A stretch of 32,933 bases of DNA from Marivirga sp. (GCF_024636815.1 NZ_JAGXGF010000034.1:1-32933), one strand, 5' to 3'; positions 21,099 to 30,754 are shown, numbered from the stretch's first letter. The notes: generated from the sequence alone by a model not told the origin. Numbers and translations are program-made.

Positions 21099-21751
21099 CA
21101 TTATCAGCCGAACAAATTGCCCAAATAAAATCTTGGATATCGAAAAGAGGATTTACTCACACCGATGTTCAATATGAGATTATTGATCACGTGGCCTCTG
21201 CAATTGAAGAAAAAATGAAAAATAAGCCAGAATTAAGCTTAGAAGAAGCTTTTTCTGAAGTCCATAAATCATTTGGAGTATTTGGTTTCCAAACTTTTGA
21301 AGAATCTATTGCCAATCGATTGAACAAAGAACTATGGCGTTCATATGGGATAGCCATCAAGCAAATAATAAAAAGTGAAAAAATATTAATCCCTATATTA
21401 CTTATCTTAAGCCTAATTTTATTCAGACAAAAATTCATTCAGTATTTCCAAGAGTTTCATCAAAACGTCTTCCTAACTTCCTTAGTTGGCTCCATCGTTT
21501 ATTATTTTGTTCTATACAGAAGAAAAAAACATATTAAAAATTATTTAAGCTTTAGGATGGCGATAGGAATAATTCCCAGCCTATTATATGTAATTGGTAA
21601 TTTGAGCATTAATTTTCTAAGGCATACCAACCTTAATTTTGCTATTGCTGTATATTCAATTGCAATAATTGGTATTTATGGTGTTTTTTTAGGCACTAAT
21701 CAAATGATAAATAAAACAGAACGGCTGCATAATTTATATCAATCAAATTAA
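21095..21751 (+). CDS. Second HAAS-like membrane protein, paralogous to the preceding gene
   Basis: Overlaps the previous ORF by 4 nt; LSAEQIAQIKSWI...VQYEIIDHVASAIEEKM...LSLEEAFSEVHKSFGVFGFQTFEES then TM helices. Confidence 0.75.
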   Translation: MTLSAEQIAQIKSWISKRGFTHTDVQYEIIDHVASAIEEKMKNKPELSLEEAFSEVHKSFGVFGFQTFEESIANRLNKELWRSYGIAIKQIIKSEKILIPILLILSLILFRQKFIQYFQEFHQNVFLTSLVGSIVYYFVLYRRKKHIKNYLSFRMAIGIIPSLLYVIGNLSINFLRHTNLNFAIAVYSIAIIGIYGVFLGTNQMINKTERLHNLYQSN

Positions 21752-21836
21752 TTTCAGAAAAAAAGAAGTCTGGACTAGAACGTTTAACTTTTTAATAAAT
21801 TTATTAAACACTTCTAACTCTTCCGTGTTATTGCCG

Positions 21837-21844
21837 TATATTTG
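21837..21844 (+). promoter_or_regulatory. -7 promoter element upstream of the PTPS/QueD-folE pair
   Basis: TATATTTG, exact match to TAnnTTTG, 21 nt before the ATG. No clear TTG at -33. Confidence 0.5.
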
Positions 21845-21865
21845 ACCTTCAATAAATAAATTTTA

Positions 21866-22276
21866 ATGAAAGTAGCAGTTTTCAGGAAAGAACATTTTAA
21901 TGCCGCCCATAGATTAAACAATCCAAACTGGTCGGAAGAACAAAATCAGAAGGTTTTTGGAAAATGTAGCAATCCGAATTTTCATGGACATAACTATGAA
22001 CTTATCGTTAAGGTAACAGGAGAAGTTAATCCTGATACTGGATATGTTATGGATATGAAAGTGTTAAGTGATTTGATTAAAGAAAGAGTTTTGAACAGAT
22101 TCGATCATAAAAATTTGAATTTGGATACAGAAGAATTCTCTGAGCTTAATCCAACCGCTGAAAATATTGCAGTCGTAATTTTTAATTTACTGAGGGTGAA
22201 AATTGACCCCAATAAAGAATTAAAAATTAAGTTGTACGAAACGGAAAGAAATTATGTCGAATACCCAACAGAATAA
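21866..22276 (+). CDS. 6-pyruvoyl-tetrahydropterin synthase / 6-carboxytetrahydropterin synthase family
   Basis: FRKEHFNAAHRL, GKCSNPNFHGHNYELIVKVTGEVNPDTGYVMDMKVL, FDHKNLN, PTAENIAVVIF. Confidence 0.93.
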   Translation: MKVAVFRKEHFNAAHRLNNPNWSEEQNQKVFGKCSNPNFHGHNYELIVKVTGEVNPDTGYVMDMKVLSDLIKERVLNRFDHKNLNLDTEEFSELNPTAENIAVVIFNLLRVKIDPNKELKIKLYETERNYVEYPTE

Positions 22277-22949
22277 AAATTTGGAAAATTATAATGAATT
22301 TGAGGATTTTGGTGATGATCACGTAGGGTCAAATTCAGAGACGCCTCTTAGAGCTGATGCTTTTGAAATGGATGATGAATTGAAAATGGAAATGATTGCC
22401 AAACATTTCAAAGAAATCATGCATATTTTAGGTATGGATTTGAGTGATGACAGCTTGAAAGGAACTCCAAACAGAGTGGCTAAAATGTATGTTAAAGAAG
22501 TTTTCAGTGGTTTGAATCCTAAAAACAAACCACAACCGAAACTTTTTGAAAACAAATATAAATATAGCCAAATGTTGGTAGAGAAAGACATCACTTTCTA
22601 CTCGCACTGTGAACATCACTTTGTGCCAATTTATGGTAAAGCCCATGTTGCCTACATTTCTAGTGGAAAAGTAATTGGACTATCCAAAATCAACAGAATA
22701 GTTCAATATTATGCCAAAAGGCCTCAAGTACAGGAAAGATTGACGGTTCAAATTGCAGAAGAACTAAGAAAGGTAATGGAAACCGAGGATGTTGCAGTTG
22801 TAATGGACGCCAATCATATGTGTGTTTCTTCTCGTGGAGTTGGAGATACTAATAGCAGAACAGGAACTTCATATTTCGGAGGTAAATTTAATGATGAAGC
22901 AACAAGAAGAGAGTTTTTGGATTACATCAATTCTCCTAATAATAGTTAA
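22254..22949 (+). CDS. folE: GTP cyclohydrolase I
   Basis: GTPNRVAKMYVKEVFSGL, SHCEHHFVPIYGKAHVAYISSGKVIGLSKINRIVQYYAKRPQVQERLT, ANHMCVSSRGV; overlaps the previous ORF by 23 nt. Confidence 0.96.
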   Translation: MSNTQQNKNLENYNEFEDFGDDHVGSNSETPLRADAFEMDDELKMEMIAKHFKEIMHILGMDLSDDSLKGTPNRVAKMYVKEVFSGLNPKNKPQPKLFENKYKYSQMLVEKDITFYSHCEHHFVPIYGKAHVAYISSGKVIGLSKINRIVQYYAKRPQVQERLTVQIAEELRKVMETEDVAVVMDANHMCVSSRGVGDTNSRTGTSYFGGKFNDEATRREFLDYINSPNNS

Positions 22950-22974
22950 TTCATAAATTATCAAATAAAATTCT

Positions 22975-23006
22975 AAAGCCAGTTGACAGCATCAACTGGC
23001 TTTTTT
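22975..23006 (+). terminator. Intrinsic terminator of folE
   Basis: AAAGCCAGTTGA-cagca-TCAACTGGCTTTTTT, perfect 12-bp stem. Confidence 0.9.
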
Positions 23007-23109
23007 ATTTCCATATCTGGAAAATTCAAATAGCCCTATTTAACATATAAATTCGAACAAACATTCTATGTCAAAAATGGTTTCTTAAGTAGAACTTAAA
23101 TAAATCATT

Positions 23110-23820
23110 ATGTCATTTGAAAATAAAAATATATTAATTGTAGGTGCGAGTTCAGGCATTGGGTTGAGCTTAGCCAAAAAACTTCAAGAAAAAGGGGCGA
23201 ATCTGATTTTAGCCTCAAGAAATAAACCAGATTTATCAGGTGATTTTCAATACATTAAATTAGATGTTTTAGACATGAATGATGAATTGAAAGCCCTACC
23301 TGATACACTTCATGGATTAGCTTATTGCCCTGGAAGCATTAATCTCAAGCCATTTCAAAGCATAAAAGAAAATGATTATATCAATGATTTCAGATTAAAT
23401 ACAGTTGGGGCAGCAATGGTAATTCAACAATCGCTAAAAGCCTTAAAAAATGCCAAAGGCGCCAGCATAGTTCTGTTTAGTACAGTAGCTGCAAATACAG
23501 GATTATCTTTCCATGCTTCCATTGCATCAGCCAAGGGAGCTTTACAAGGATTTGGGTTAAGCTTAGCTGCAGAATTAGCTAATAAACAAATAAGAGTAAA
23601 TATGGTGGCTCCTAGCCTAACAGATACACCATTGGCTGAAAACTTATTGTCCTCTGATGAGAAAAAAGAAGCTTCTAATAAAAGACATCCCATTGGTAGA
23701 TATGGAAAAGCTGAAGATATCTCAAATGCTGCAATCTTTCTATTAGATAGTGAAAACAGTTGGATAACTGGGCAAATTCTTGGAGTTGATGGTGGAATGG
23801 AAAAAATAAGAAATATCTAA
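23110..23820 (+). CDS. SDR-family oxidoreductase
   Basis: NILIVGASSGIGLSLAKKL (Rossmann GxxxGIG), SIASAKGALQGFGLSLAAELA, C-terminal WITGQILGVDGG. Confidence 0.93.
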   Translation: MSFENKNILIVGASSGIGLSLAKKLQEKGANLILASRNKPDLSGDFQYIKLDVLDMNDELKALPDTLHGLAYCPGSINLKPFQSIKENDYINDFRLNTVGAAMVIQQSLKALKNAKGASIVLFSTVAANTGLSFHASIASAKGALQGFGLSLAAELANKQIRVNMVAPSLTDTPLAENLLSSDEKKEASNKRHPIGRYGKAEDISNAAIFLLDSENSWITGQILGVDGGMEKIRNI

Positions 23821-23912
23821 AATTTCTTTAAACAATTAACAGAATTATATGTTAGTGTATTAGATTTTTTCAAAACACAATATTTTTTTCTAATAATTCA
23901 ATTTTTAAAATT

Positions 23913-24353
23913 ATGAGTAACGAAACAGAAACATTAAAAGACAATTTGGTGACTCACCATAAAGGAAACCACGCAAAAGTTTCCTTTGTTGAAGGAAAAC
24001 CCGTTGCTATAGTTGAAGCAACAAGTACGTACATTCCCATCGAAGAATTTAAAAAAATTTTTAGTGAAATAGGTAAGTTAGTTGATTCAAAAAAAATCAC
24101 TAAACTAATTTTTGACAAAAGAAAATTAACTGTATTTCATCAACCATCAATGGAATGGTATTTTACTGAATGGAAAGAGCAAATGTGGCACAAGGGGCTA
24201 AAGACTCATAGAAAAATCTTACCTGATAATAAAGTATTTCAGCAAAGTGTTAAAATCGGAAGAGAAAAAATTAAGGGAGACCACCCTAATTTAAAATTTA
24301 ATGAGATGGACATTCAGTATAAGGATTCAGTACAGGATGCCATTGATAATTAA
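23913..24353 (+). CDS. SpoIIAA/STAS-like small protein
   Basis: About 146 aa alpha/beta fold pattern; KVSFVEGKPVAIVEATSTYIPIEEFKKIFSEIGKLVDSKKITKLIFDKRKLTVF. Confidence 0.55.
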   Translation: MSNETETLKDNLVTHHKGNHAKVSFVEGKPVAIVEATSTYIPIEEFKKIFSEIGKLVDSKKITKLIFDKRKLTVFHQPSMEWYFTEWKEQMWHKGLKTHRKILPDNKVFQQSVKIGREKIKGDHPNLKFNEMDIQYKDSVQDAIDN

Positions 24354-24361
24354 TTGATTTT

Positions 24362-24610
24362 ATGGCACAAAGTACTGTAGAAGAGTTAAAAATAGAGCTA
24401 GAAAAATCTAATAATGAAATTAGACTTATAAAATCAGAATATGAAAATCAAGTTGGTGAACTTAGAAAAGAAGTTTCTTATTTGAAAGAACAGTTAATGG
24501 CTCAACAAGATATGCTCAAAATGGCAGTAGATTATGCAGATAAGTTAGGTAAAGAATTAAAAGGTCTAAAAAAGAGAATAGATTCGGGGAATTTTCAGAG
24601 TATACACTAA
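24362..24610 (+). CDS. Mini coiled-coil protein (paralog 1)
   Basis: 82 aa, heptad-rich; EVSYLKEQLMAQQDMLKMAVDYADKLGKEL. Confidence 0.65.
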   Translation: MAQSTVEELKIELEKSNNEIRLIKSEYENQVGELRKEVSYLKEQLMAQQDMLKMAVDYADKLGKELKGLKKRIDSGNFQSIH

Positions 24611-24677
24611 GGTGGTTAATACTATTTGAAAAATTAATTATTTCAAACAATTTTGAAGGACTATTGATTACTATTGT

Positions 24678-24932
24678 ATGAGTAAAATACCAGAATCTTA
24701 TTATTTTTATAAGGACCAGCTAAGAAGGGCAAAAGAAGAGAAAGAAAAGCTTAAAAAGATATATGAATCCAAAATCAATGGCTTAAATGATGAAATTTCA
24801 TTTTTAAAAGAACAAATTAACGCACAGCACACTATGATAGAACAGTCTATCGAATATGTGATGAGATTAGAAGAACAAATGAAAATCTTTGATTTGGAGA
24901 TATCAAGCGATAAAAAGAAGGAAAATGATTGA
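24678..24932 (+). CDS. Mini coiled-coil protein (paralog 2)
   Basis: 84 aa; EISFLKEQINAQHTMIEQSIEYVMRLEEQM aligns to the core of the preceding ORF. Confidence 0.65.
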   Translation: MSKIPESYYFYKDQLRRAKEEKEKLKKIYESKINGLNDEISFLKEQINAQHTMIEQSIEYVMRLEEQMKIFDLEISSDKKKEND

Positions 24933-24958
24933 TGAATAATATAATTGATTTATCTGAA

Positions 24959-24988
24959 AGCATCCATTAAATAATGGATGCTTTTTTT
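24959..24988 (+). terminator. Intrinsic terminator of the STAS/coiled-coil cluster
   Basis: AGCATCCATTA-TAATGGATGCT arms plus T-tract. Confidence 0.88.
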
Positions 24989-25060
24989 GCTAAAACTTCA
25001 AATCAAAACATCTATATATATTTTCAAAAAGAAAAAACCAGCTATTGACTAAAGTCCATA

Positions 25061-25095
25061 AAAAAAGGCATCCACTTGTTAACGGATGCCTTTTT
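25061..25095 (-). terminator. Intrinsic terminator of hflK-hflC (bidirectional-looking)
   Basis: AAAAAGGCATCC-acttgttaac-GGATGCCTTTTT. Confidence 0.85.
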
Positions 25096-25112
25096 AACAA
25101 TTAAAATTTATT

Positions 25113-26054
25113 TTAATCCATTGACTTTAAGTATTTATACAAATCACTGTCAGTAGATAAAATAACGGTAGTCTCACTATTAAATGTCTTCTGAAAGGTT
25201 TCCATTGACTTTAAAAAAGAGTATAAATCTCGTGAAGCGCTATTTTTATTATATGCAGCGGCGTAAATAGCAGCGGCTTCAGCATCCGCTTTACCTTTTA
25301 TCTGCTCAGCCACTTTAAAAGCTTCAGATTGAATAGATTTAAGTTCTCTTTCCTTCTCACCATTAATTCGAGAAGCTTCCCCTTGTCCTTCTGAACGAAA
25401 TTTGTCAGCAATTCTAAAACGTTCACTTTTCATTCTTTCATAAACCTGAGTTCTTACTTCCTCCACATAATTGATTCTTTTAAAACGGAAATCCAAAATT
25501 TCAATTCCCAGATCTTGAGTTTGAAGATTAGCAGATTTTTGGATGTATTCTTGAATACTATCACGTCCAACATTGATTTGGACTAAACTATCTTCAACGA
25601 TTTCGCTGATTGCTCCACTAGAGATTGGCGTTCTATTACTAGTTCTTACCGCTTCTTCTAAATAATTGTTAGCAATGAAATCACGAGTTTCACCATCCAA
25701 AATATCATCCAAACGAGATTGAGCACCACGCTCATTAGTCAAACGTTTGAAAAATTGAAGTGGGTCAGTGATTTGCCAACGAGCATAAGTATCTACAAAA
25801 ATAAATTTCTTATCCTTGGTTGGTACTTGGTTAGGATCACCATCCCATTCTAAATATCTCTTATCAAAGAAATTTGCAGTTTGTATGAAAGGAACCTTAA
25901 AATGAATACCCGCATCCTTTACTGCCTCTCCAACGGGCTTACCAAATTGGGTGATGATTACCTGTTCCGATTCCTTTACAACATATGTACTCTGAGCAAT
26001 TACTATTAAAGCAACTACTACTATAACTAATATGGTTATTAATGATTTTTTCAT
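25113..26054 (-). CDS. hflC: SPFH-domain protease modulator HflC
   Basis: TYVVKESEQVIITQFGKPVGEAV, WDGDPNQVPTKDKKFIFVDTYARWQITDPLQFF, RSEGQGEASRINGEKERELK. Confidence 0.94.
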   Translation of the reverse strand: MKKSLITILVIVVVALIVIAQSTYVVKESEQVIITQFGKPVGEAVKDAGIHFKVPFIQTANFFDKRYLEWDGDPNQVPTKDKKFIFVDTYARWQITDPLQFFKRLTNERGAQSRLDDILDGETRDFIANNYLEEAVRTSNRTPISSGAISEIVEDSLVQINVGRDSIQEYIQKSANLQTQDLGIEILDFRFKRINYVEEVRTQVYERMKSERFRIADKFRSEGQGEASRINGEKERELKSIQSEAFKVAEQIKGKADAEAAAIYAAAYNKNSASRDLYSFLKSMETFQKTFNSETTVILSTDSDLYKYLKSMD

Positions 26055-26081
26055 ATCTATTATTTCAATATTTTAAAATGA

Positions 26082-27071
26082 TTACTGATTAATCTTTTTT
26101 CCTGATTGCGTAGCCATATTTAATAATGGCAATACATTTCCGCCTTCTTCATCAGTAATGATTTTATCACCTAATTTAGGCACTACTTCCTGCATGGTTT
26201 CTAAGTAAAGCCTGGTTTTAGTTACCCCTGGAGCTTTGATATACTCAGTATATAACTCATTAAACCTAGCAACTTCACCTTGAGAGTTATTTACCCTCTC
26301 CGTTGCATAACCTTCTGCTTTTTGAATAGTCTCTTCAGCCTGACCTCTAGCTTTTGGAATAACTTTATTGTATTCCGATTTAGCTTGGTTGATCAAAGTC
26401 TCTTTTTCCTGCTGTGCTTCGTTAACAGCATTAAATGCCCCTCTTACTGGTTCAGGTGGTGTTACATCTTGCAACACAACTTGCTCTACCCTTATACCTA
26501 ATTCATAATCAATAGATATCTCTTGAATTAAAACTTTCAATTTCCCAGCAATTTCTGCTCTACCAACTGTCAGTACTTCATTTACAGTTCTATCTCCTAC
26601 AATTTGTCTCATTCCAGACTCAGAAATATCTCTTAAGGTTTCTTCAGGATTTCTTACTTTAAACAGGAAGTTGTACGGATTATCAATTCTGTATTGAACC
26701 ACCCATTCTACATCTGCTAAATTTAAATCACCGGTTAACATTAAAGATTCACCCTCTGCACCACGTTTTGTGAAAGTTGATTGAACTCCAGCACTGGTTG
26801 TTCTGAAACCAAACTCTTGCTTTTGCTGACGCTCAACAGGAACTTTAGTCACTGATTCCACAAATGGAATCTTGAAATTCAATCCTGACTCAAGAGTTCT
26901 ATTGTAAGCTCCTAATCGAGTTACTACCCCAACTTCTTCTGCTCCTACCTGAAAAAATGTACTGATAACAGCTGCTAAAACCACTACCACCACTACGATC
27001 AAGCGTATGTTTTTCACTATTTTTTGAAAGGACTCTTTTGCTTTGTCCCCATCAAATTCAAATTCTGCCAT
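26082..27071 (-). CDS. hflK: SPFH-domain protease modulator HflK
   Basis: FFQVGAEEVGVVTRLGAYNRTLESGLNFKIPFVESV, LTGDLNLADVEWVVQYRIDNPYNFLFKV, QDVTPPEPVRGAFNAVNEAQQEKE. Confidence 0.95.
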   Translation of the reverse strand: MAEFEFDGDKAKESFQKIVKNIRLIVVVVVVLAAVISTFFQVGAEEVGVVTRLGAYNRTLESGLNFKIPFVESVTKVPVERQQKQEFGFRTTSAGVQSTFTKRGAEGESLMLTGDLNLADVEWVVQYRIDNPYNFLFKVRNPEETLRDISESGMRQIVGDRTVNEVLTVGRAEIAGKLKVLIQEISIDYELGIRVEQVVLQDVTPPEPVRGAFNAVNEAQQEKETLINQAKSEYNKVIPKARGQAEETIQKAEGYATERVNNSQGEVARFNELYTEYIKAPGVTKTRLYLETMQEVVPKLGDKIITDEEGGNVLPLLNMATQSGKKINQ

Positions 27072-27152
27072 AAATATGCTCTTTTTATTGGTTAATTGTT
27101 TTTACTATATAAACTCGTAATTATTAAATTCTTATTTTATAATTATTAATTA

Positions 27153-28622
27153 TCATTCTCCCCATTTCCATTCATTCCCTAGCTCCAATTCCTCTTTCAA
27201 ATCTTGATCTATTAAAAACTCTTTCGTTTGTTCAAAATCAAGCTTTTTAGCAGGGATTTCATCTAAGTTAGCTAATTCCCAAAGGAACATGCCACCGAAA
27301 CGGACTGTATTCTCAAGATGTTTTTCATTTACCAAAGAAAAATCATCTCCATTAGAATGATAATAGCTATAAACCTTTCTTTCTAAATTGCCTACTAGAC
27401 CCACTACAGGGACTCCTTCCATCATAAATGATTGGTGATCACTATGCAATCCAGCCTTGTTAGCATTCGTATTTTCATAACTTGAATCAACTGCTTGGAT
27501 TTTGACTCCTATCTCATCAAAAACTGGTACCATCTCTCCTCTTCCTGAAGCATTAAATCCTTTTGGATTACCACTCATATCAATATTCATCATATAAGCA
27601 ACATTTCCTAATTCTTCTTTCTTTGCCAACATTTTCACCATTTCCTTAGAACCAAGCAATCCTTGCTCTTCTCCCATGAACATGACAAATTTAATATTTC
27701 TTTTAGGTTGTAAATCAAGTGCTTTATAGGTTCTTGCAATATCCAAAATAGCAGCTATTCCAATACCATTATCGATAGCGCCAGTTGAAAGGTCCCAGCT
27801 ATCTAAATGCCCTCCAATAATAATATTTCCATCTGTTTCTTCCTTAGCCGGAAGCGTTGCAATCACATTTCTGGACTTGATCATTTCACTTGTGTTACTC
27901 ATTTGAATGTGCGCAGTAATTTCATCTCCATTTTTGAGTTGCTCTTTTAATTCCATTCCTTTCTCATAGCTAATGCAAATGGCTGGAATATCGATTAAAC
28001 TTCCTGTTACAGATGCTGTCCCGGTTAACAACACTCCACCAGGAACCTGATTGGTAATAATGATTCCTTCTGCTCCATATTCAATCGCTAAAGCAGTTTT
28101 TTCAGAACGATGTATATTTTTCAATCCCTCAGGACTTCCATCTAGAATTCCAATATAAACGAGGGCAATTTTTCCCTTCACCTCTTCTTTTAAACTATCA
28201 AAGTCTGCTCTTAATCCATTACTTACATCTATCACTTCATGCTCCACATCTGCAGAAACCGGAGAATGGCCTAAAGAAACTACCTCCTCTACTTCTTCAT
28301 TATTAATTTCCAGTCGAACTGAATCACGTGCCCAGGCCTCCACTTCAAATTCATGATATTCAACATCTTCATACCCATAAGACTTTAAAAGCTCATAAGT
28401 ATATTTTTCAGCTTTAGCTCCATTTTCGGAACCTGTCAAACGGTGACCTATCTCAGAAGTAATTTTCTCTAGATTTGAATAGGCTTGACTATTATTTTCA
28501 ACTTCTTGGTTGATTTCATTTAAAACATTCTGCTCTTCCTTTTGATTAGTATCACAAGAAATAAGAAGAAAAATAGGTATGCTAAAAAATAGTAGTTTAA
28601 TGGTTTTCTGTGTATTTTTCAT
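27153..28622 (-). CDS. M28-family zinc metallopeptidase, predicted lipoprotein
   Basis: Lipobox FLLISC; PA-like insert; IIIGGHLDSWDLSTGAIDNGIGIAAILDIAR, FMGEEQGLLGS, MNIDMSGNPKGF, HSDHQSFMMEGVPVVGL. Confidence 0.93.
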   Translation of the reverse strand: MKNTQKTIKLLFFSIPIFLLISCDTNQKEEQNVLNEINQEVENNSQAYSNLEKITSEIGHRLTGSENGAKAEKYTYELLKSYGYEDVEYHEFEVEAWARDSVRLEINNEEVEEVVSLGHSPVSADVEHEVIDVSNGLRADFDSLKEEVKGKIALVYIGILDGSPEGLKNIHRSEKTALAIEYGAEGIIITNQVPGGVLLTGTASVTGSLIDIPAICISYEKGMELKEQLKNGDEITAHIQMSNTSEMIKSRNVIATLPAKEETDGNIIIGGHLDSWDLSTGAIDNGIGIAAILDIARTYKALDLQPKRNIKFVMFMGEEQGLLGSKEMVKMLAKKEELGNVAYMMNIDMSGNPKGFNASGRGEMVPVFDEIGVKIQAVDSSYENTNANKAGLHSDHQSFMMEGVPVVGLVGNLERKVYSYYHSNGDDFSLVNEKHLENTVRFGGMFLWELANLDEIPAKKLDFEQTKEFLIDQDLKEELELGNEWKWGE

Positions 28623-28703
28623 TGTTATTAATTTTGAAAATTGAAGTTAAGCAAATCTAAGCACAATATTGAAATTCTAATACTTGATGTAAAATAAAAG
28701 CTA

Positions 28704-29120
28704 ATGGATATCAAATTCTGGATGAAAATGGCTATTGATTTAGCCAAAGAAAGTAAAACCCCATTTGGTGCTGTAATTGTTGATCCTGAAGGGCAGCACG
28801 TAAGTGGATACAATACAACTATATTAGATGGGGCTGCTGCGCATGCAGAAATCAATGCCCTTCAGAAAATAAAGCAATTAGACCATGATCGCGCAGAGGA
28901 ATTAACCTTAATCACCACGGTGGAACCTTGCCCAATGTGTATGTCAGCTATTATATGGGCTGGAGTCGGTGAAGTAGTTTACGGATGTGATATTCCCACC
29001 GCCTCAAAATACGGGAAACAAATTACTATCCGAGCAAAAGAAATAGCAGCTGAATCTTGGTATGCACCTATTATAAGTGGGGGAGTATTAGCAAAAGAAT
29101 GTGAAAATCTATTTAAATAG
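28704..29120 (+). CDS. Cytidine/guanine deaminase-family nucleoside deaminase
   Basis: Zn motifs AAAHAEINAL and TTVEPCPMCMSAIIWAGVGEVVYG. Confidence 0.92.
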   Translation: MDIKFWMKMAIDLAKESKTPFGAVIVDPEGQHVSGYNTTILDGAAAHAEINALQKIKQLDHDRAEELTLITTVEPCPMCMSAIIWAGVGEVVYGCDIPTASKYGKQITIRAKEIAAESWYAPIISGGVLAKECENLFK

Positions 29121-29730
29121 ATTCAGCTTTTAAAAATTTATTGAATTCAATAAATTCCTCTAATTGATGTTCCGGAGCCTTGCTTAATTGCAATTGCTCA
29201 TAATATTCATAAAAAATGGCATCTGTAATTTTCTCCCCAAGTAAAAGTCTCATCAAATAACTTCTCTGACAGAGTTTAAATATGTTTGTGGGTTTTTGAG
29301 TGCTCTTAAAAATCGTTTCAATCAGATAGCTAGAAAAAGTATTAAGATTAGCTAACTCATCCAACCAATTAAAACCTTTTTTCACAAGCGCATTTTCAAT
29401 TTCTGCTATTGTTCTGGAAAGTTGAATTTCATTTTGAATCAAATAGCGTTTCGGCATATCTGAATAGATTTGAGCGATATTTTTATAATAACTTAAACTA
29501 AGCTTATCGGTTTCCTGCTTATAAAAATTAAAAATTAATTCTTCCAACTTATCAATCCTGACAGCCAATTGAATTTCCAGCATCAAACCATCTTCATAGG
29601 GAGTGGAATTGATTACAATTAGCTTGCTTCCATTTTGAAAAGGATATTGAAAAACGTCATATCCCTTCAATTTGAAATAGTGAAAGTCATTTAAAAAATC
29701 TTCTATATTTAGAATGACTTTCCTTTTCAT
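29113..29730 (-). CDS. Hypothetical protein
   Basis: 205-aa ORF, stop/start coupled to the upstream hydrolase gene. No recognised family. Confidence 0.6.
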   Translation of the reverse strand: MKRKVILNIEDFLNDFHYFKLKGYDVFQYPFQNGSKLIVINSTPYEDGLMLEIQLAVRIDKLEELIFNFYKQETDKLSLSYYKNIAQIYSDMPKRYLIQNEIQLSRTIAEIENALVKKGFNWLDELANLNTFSSYLIETIFKSTQKPTNIFKLCQRSYLMRLLLGEKITDAIFYEYYEQLQLSKAPEHQLEEFIEFNKFLKAESI

Positions 29731-30701
29731 TATGATTTATTTATGATTTGATGAAAAAACGAAAGTGCTCTTTCCTCAGCATAGGTATGTGTTTTCCCTT
29801 TTTGTAAAAAACCTACATGCCCACCATGCTGAGTTAATTCCAAATCTATATTTTGATTTTTTTCAGCTTCTGATTCTGGATAACAATCACCCGTTAACAT
29901 CGGATCGTTTAATGCATTTAGAATTAAAGTAGGGATGGTAATGTTTTTCAAATGAGGATAACATTGAACACTATCATAGAAGTCCTGAGCATCTTTATAA
30001 CCGAATATTTTTGCACTGTAATGCGTATCAAATTCATGAAAATCGGAAAAGCTTTTCCAAGGTTTGATTTCAATTAAATCAGGGAATTGCTCATCTTTCT
30101 CTCTTAATTTAATATCCAGTTTTCGCATGAAGCGATCTTGGTAAAATTTATTTTTCTTCAAAGCCAACATTCTGGAGCTGCTTGACAAATTGCAGGGAAC
30201 ACTAATCGCCATTGCTCCTTTTATTTCAGGGTTTAAACGATCACCATTTTCACCCACATATTTCAGGGTCAAACTTCCCCCCATGCTAAAGCCCACCATT
30301 ACTATTTCTTTATATCCTTCTTTCAAAGCTTTAGAAACTACTTCTTCCACATCTTCGGTGAATCCATGATGATAAAGAAACTCTTTACGGTTCATTTCAC
30401 CACTACAACTTCGACAATTCCATGCCAGTACATCCCAATCATTTTTACTGAATAATTTTGCGATCCCTAAAATGTAGGGCCTATCCGAACTCCCTTCCAG
30501 TCCATGAGAAGCAATTATAAGCCTGGATTTATTATTCCTTACCCAATCAATATCCAGAAAATCACCATCACGAGTTTCAATTCTTTCTCGCTCATAATGA
30601 ACTCCTTTTACTTTTCTCAATGCACTGGGAAAAATGGTTTCCAAATGTTGATTAAATAAGTAGTATGGAGGTTTATATTGATTATTTCTGATTACTGGCA
30701 T
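29730..30701 (-). CDS. YheT-family alpha/beta hydrolase
   Basis: NQHLETIFPSALRK, RLIIASHGLEGSSDRPYILGIAKLF, WNCRSCSGEMNR, MVGFSMGGSLTLKYVGE, LNALNDPML, HGGHVGFL. Confidence 0.93.
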   Translation of the reverse strand: MPVIRNNQYKPPYYLFNQHLETIFPSALRKVKGVHYERERIETRDGDFLDIDWVRNNKSRLIIASHGLEGSSDRPYILGIAKLFSKNDWDVLAWNCRSCSGEMNRKEFLYHHGFTEDVEEVVSKALKEGYKEIVMVGFSMGGSLTLKYVGENGDRLNPEIKGAMAISVPCNLSSSSRMLALKKNKFYQDRFMRKLDIKLREKDEQFPDLIEIKPWKSFSDFHEFDTHYSAKIFGYKDAQDFYDSVQCYPHLKNITIPTLILNALNDPMLTGDCYPESEAEKNQNIDLELTQHGGHVGFLQKGKTHTYAEERALSFFHQIINKS

Positions 30702-30754
30702 TCTTTATTATTTAAGCAAAGACGAAGATAGTAAACACTTTCTTTCACTTCATA

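Noticed and set aside
22319-22646. Two minus ORFs (91 and 72 aa) inside folE
   Set aside because: Antisense to folE.
24959-25095. Two similar GCATCC/GGATGC hairpins 80 bp apart, considered as a repeat array
   Set aside because: Best explained as facing terminators of the convergent coiled-coil cluster and hflK-hflC operon.
28628-28855. 75-aa minus ORF overlapping the deaminase start
   Set aside because: Antisense to a supported deaminase; no family resemblance.
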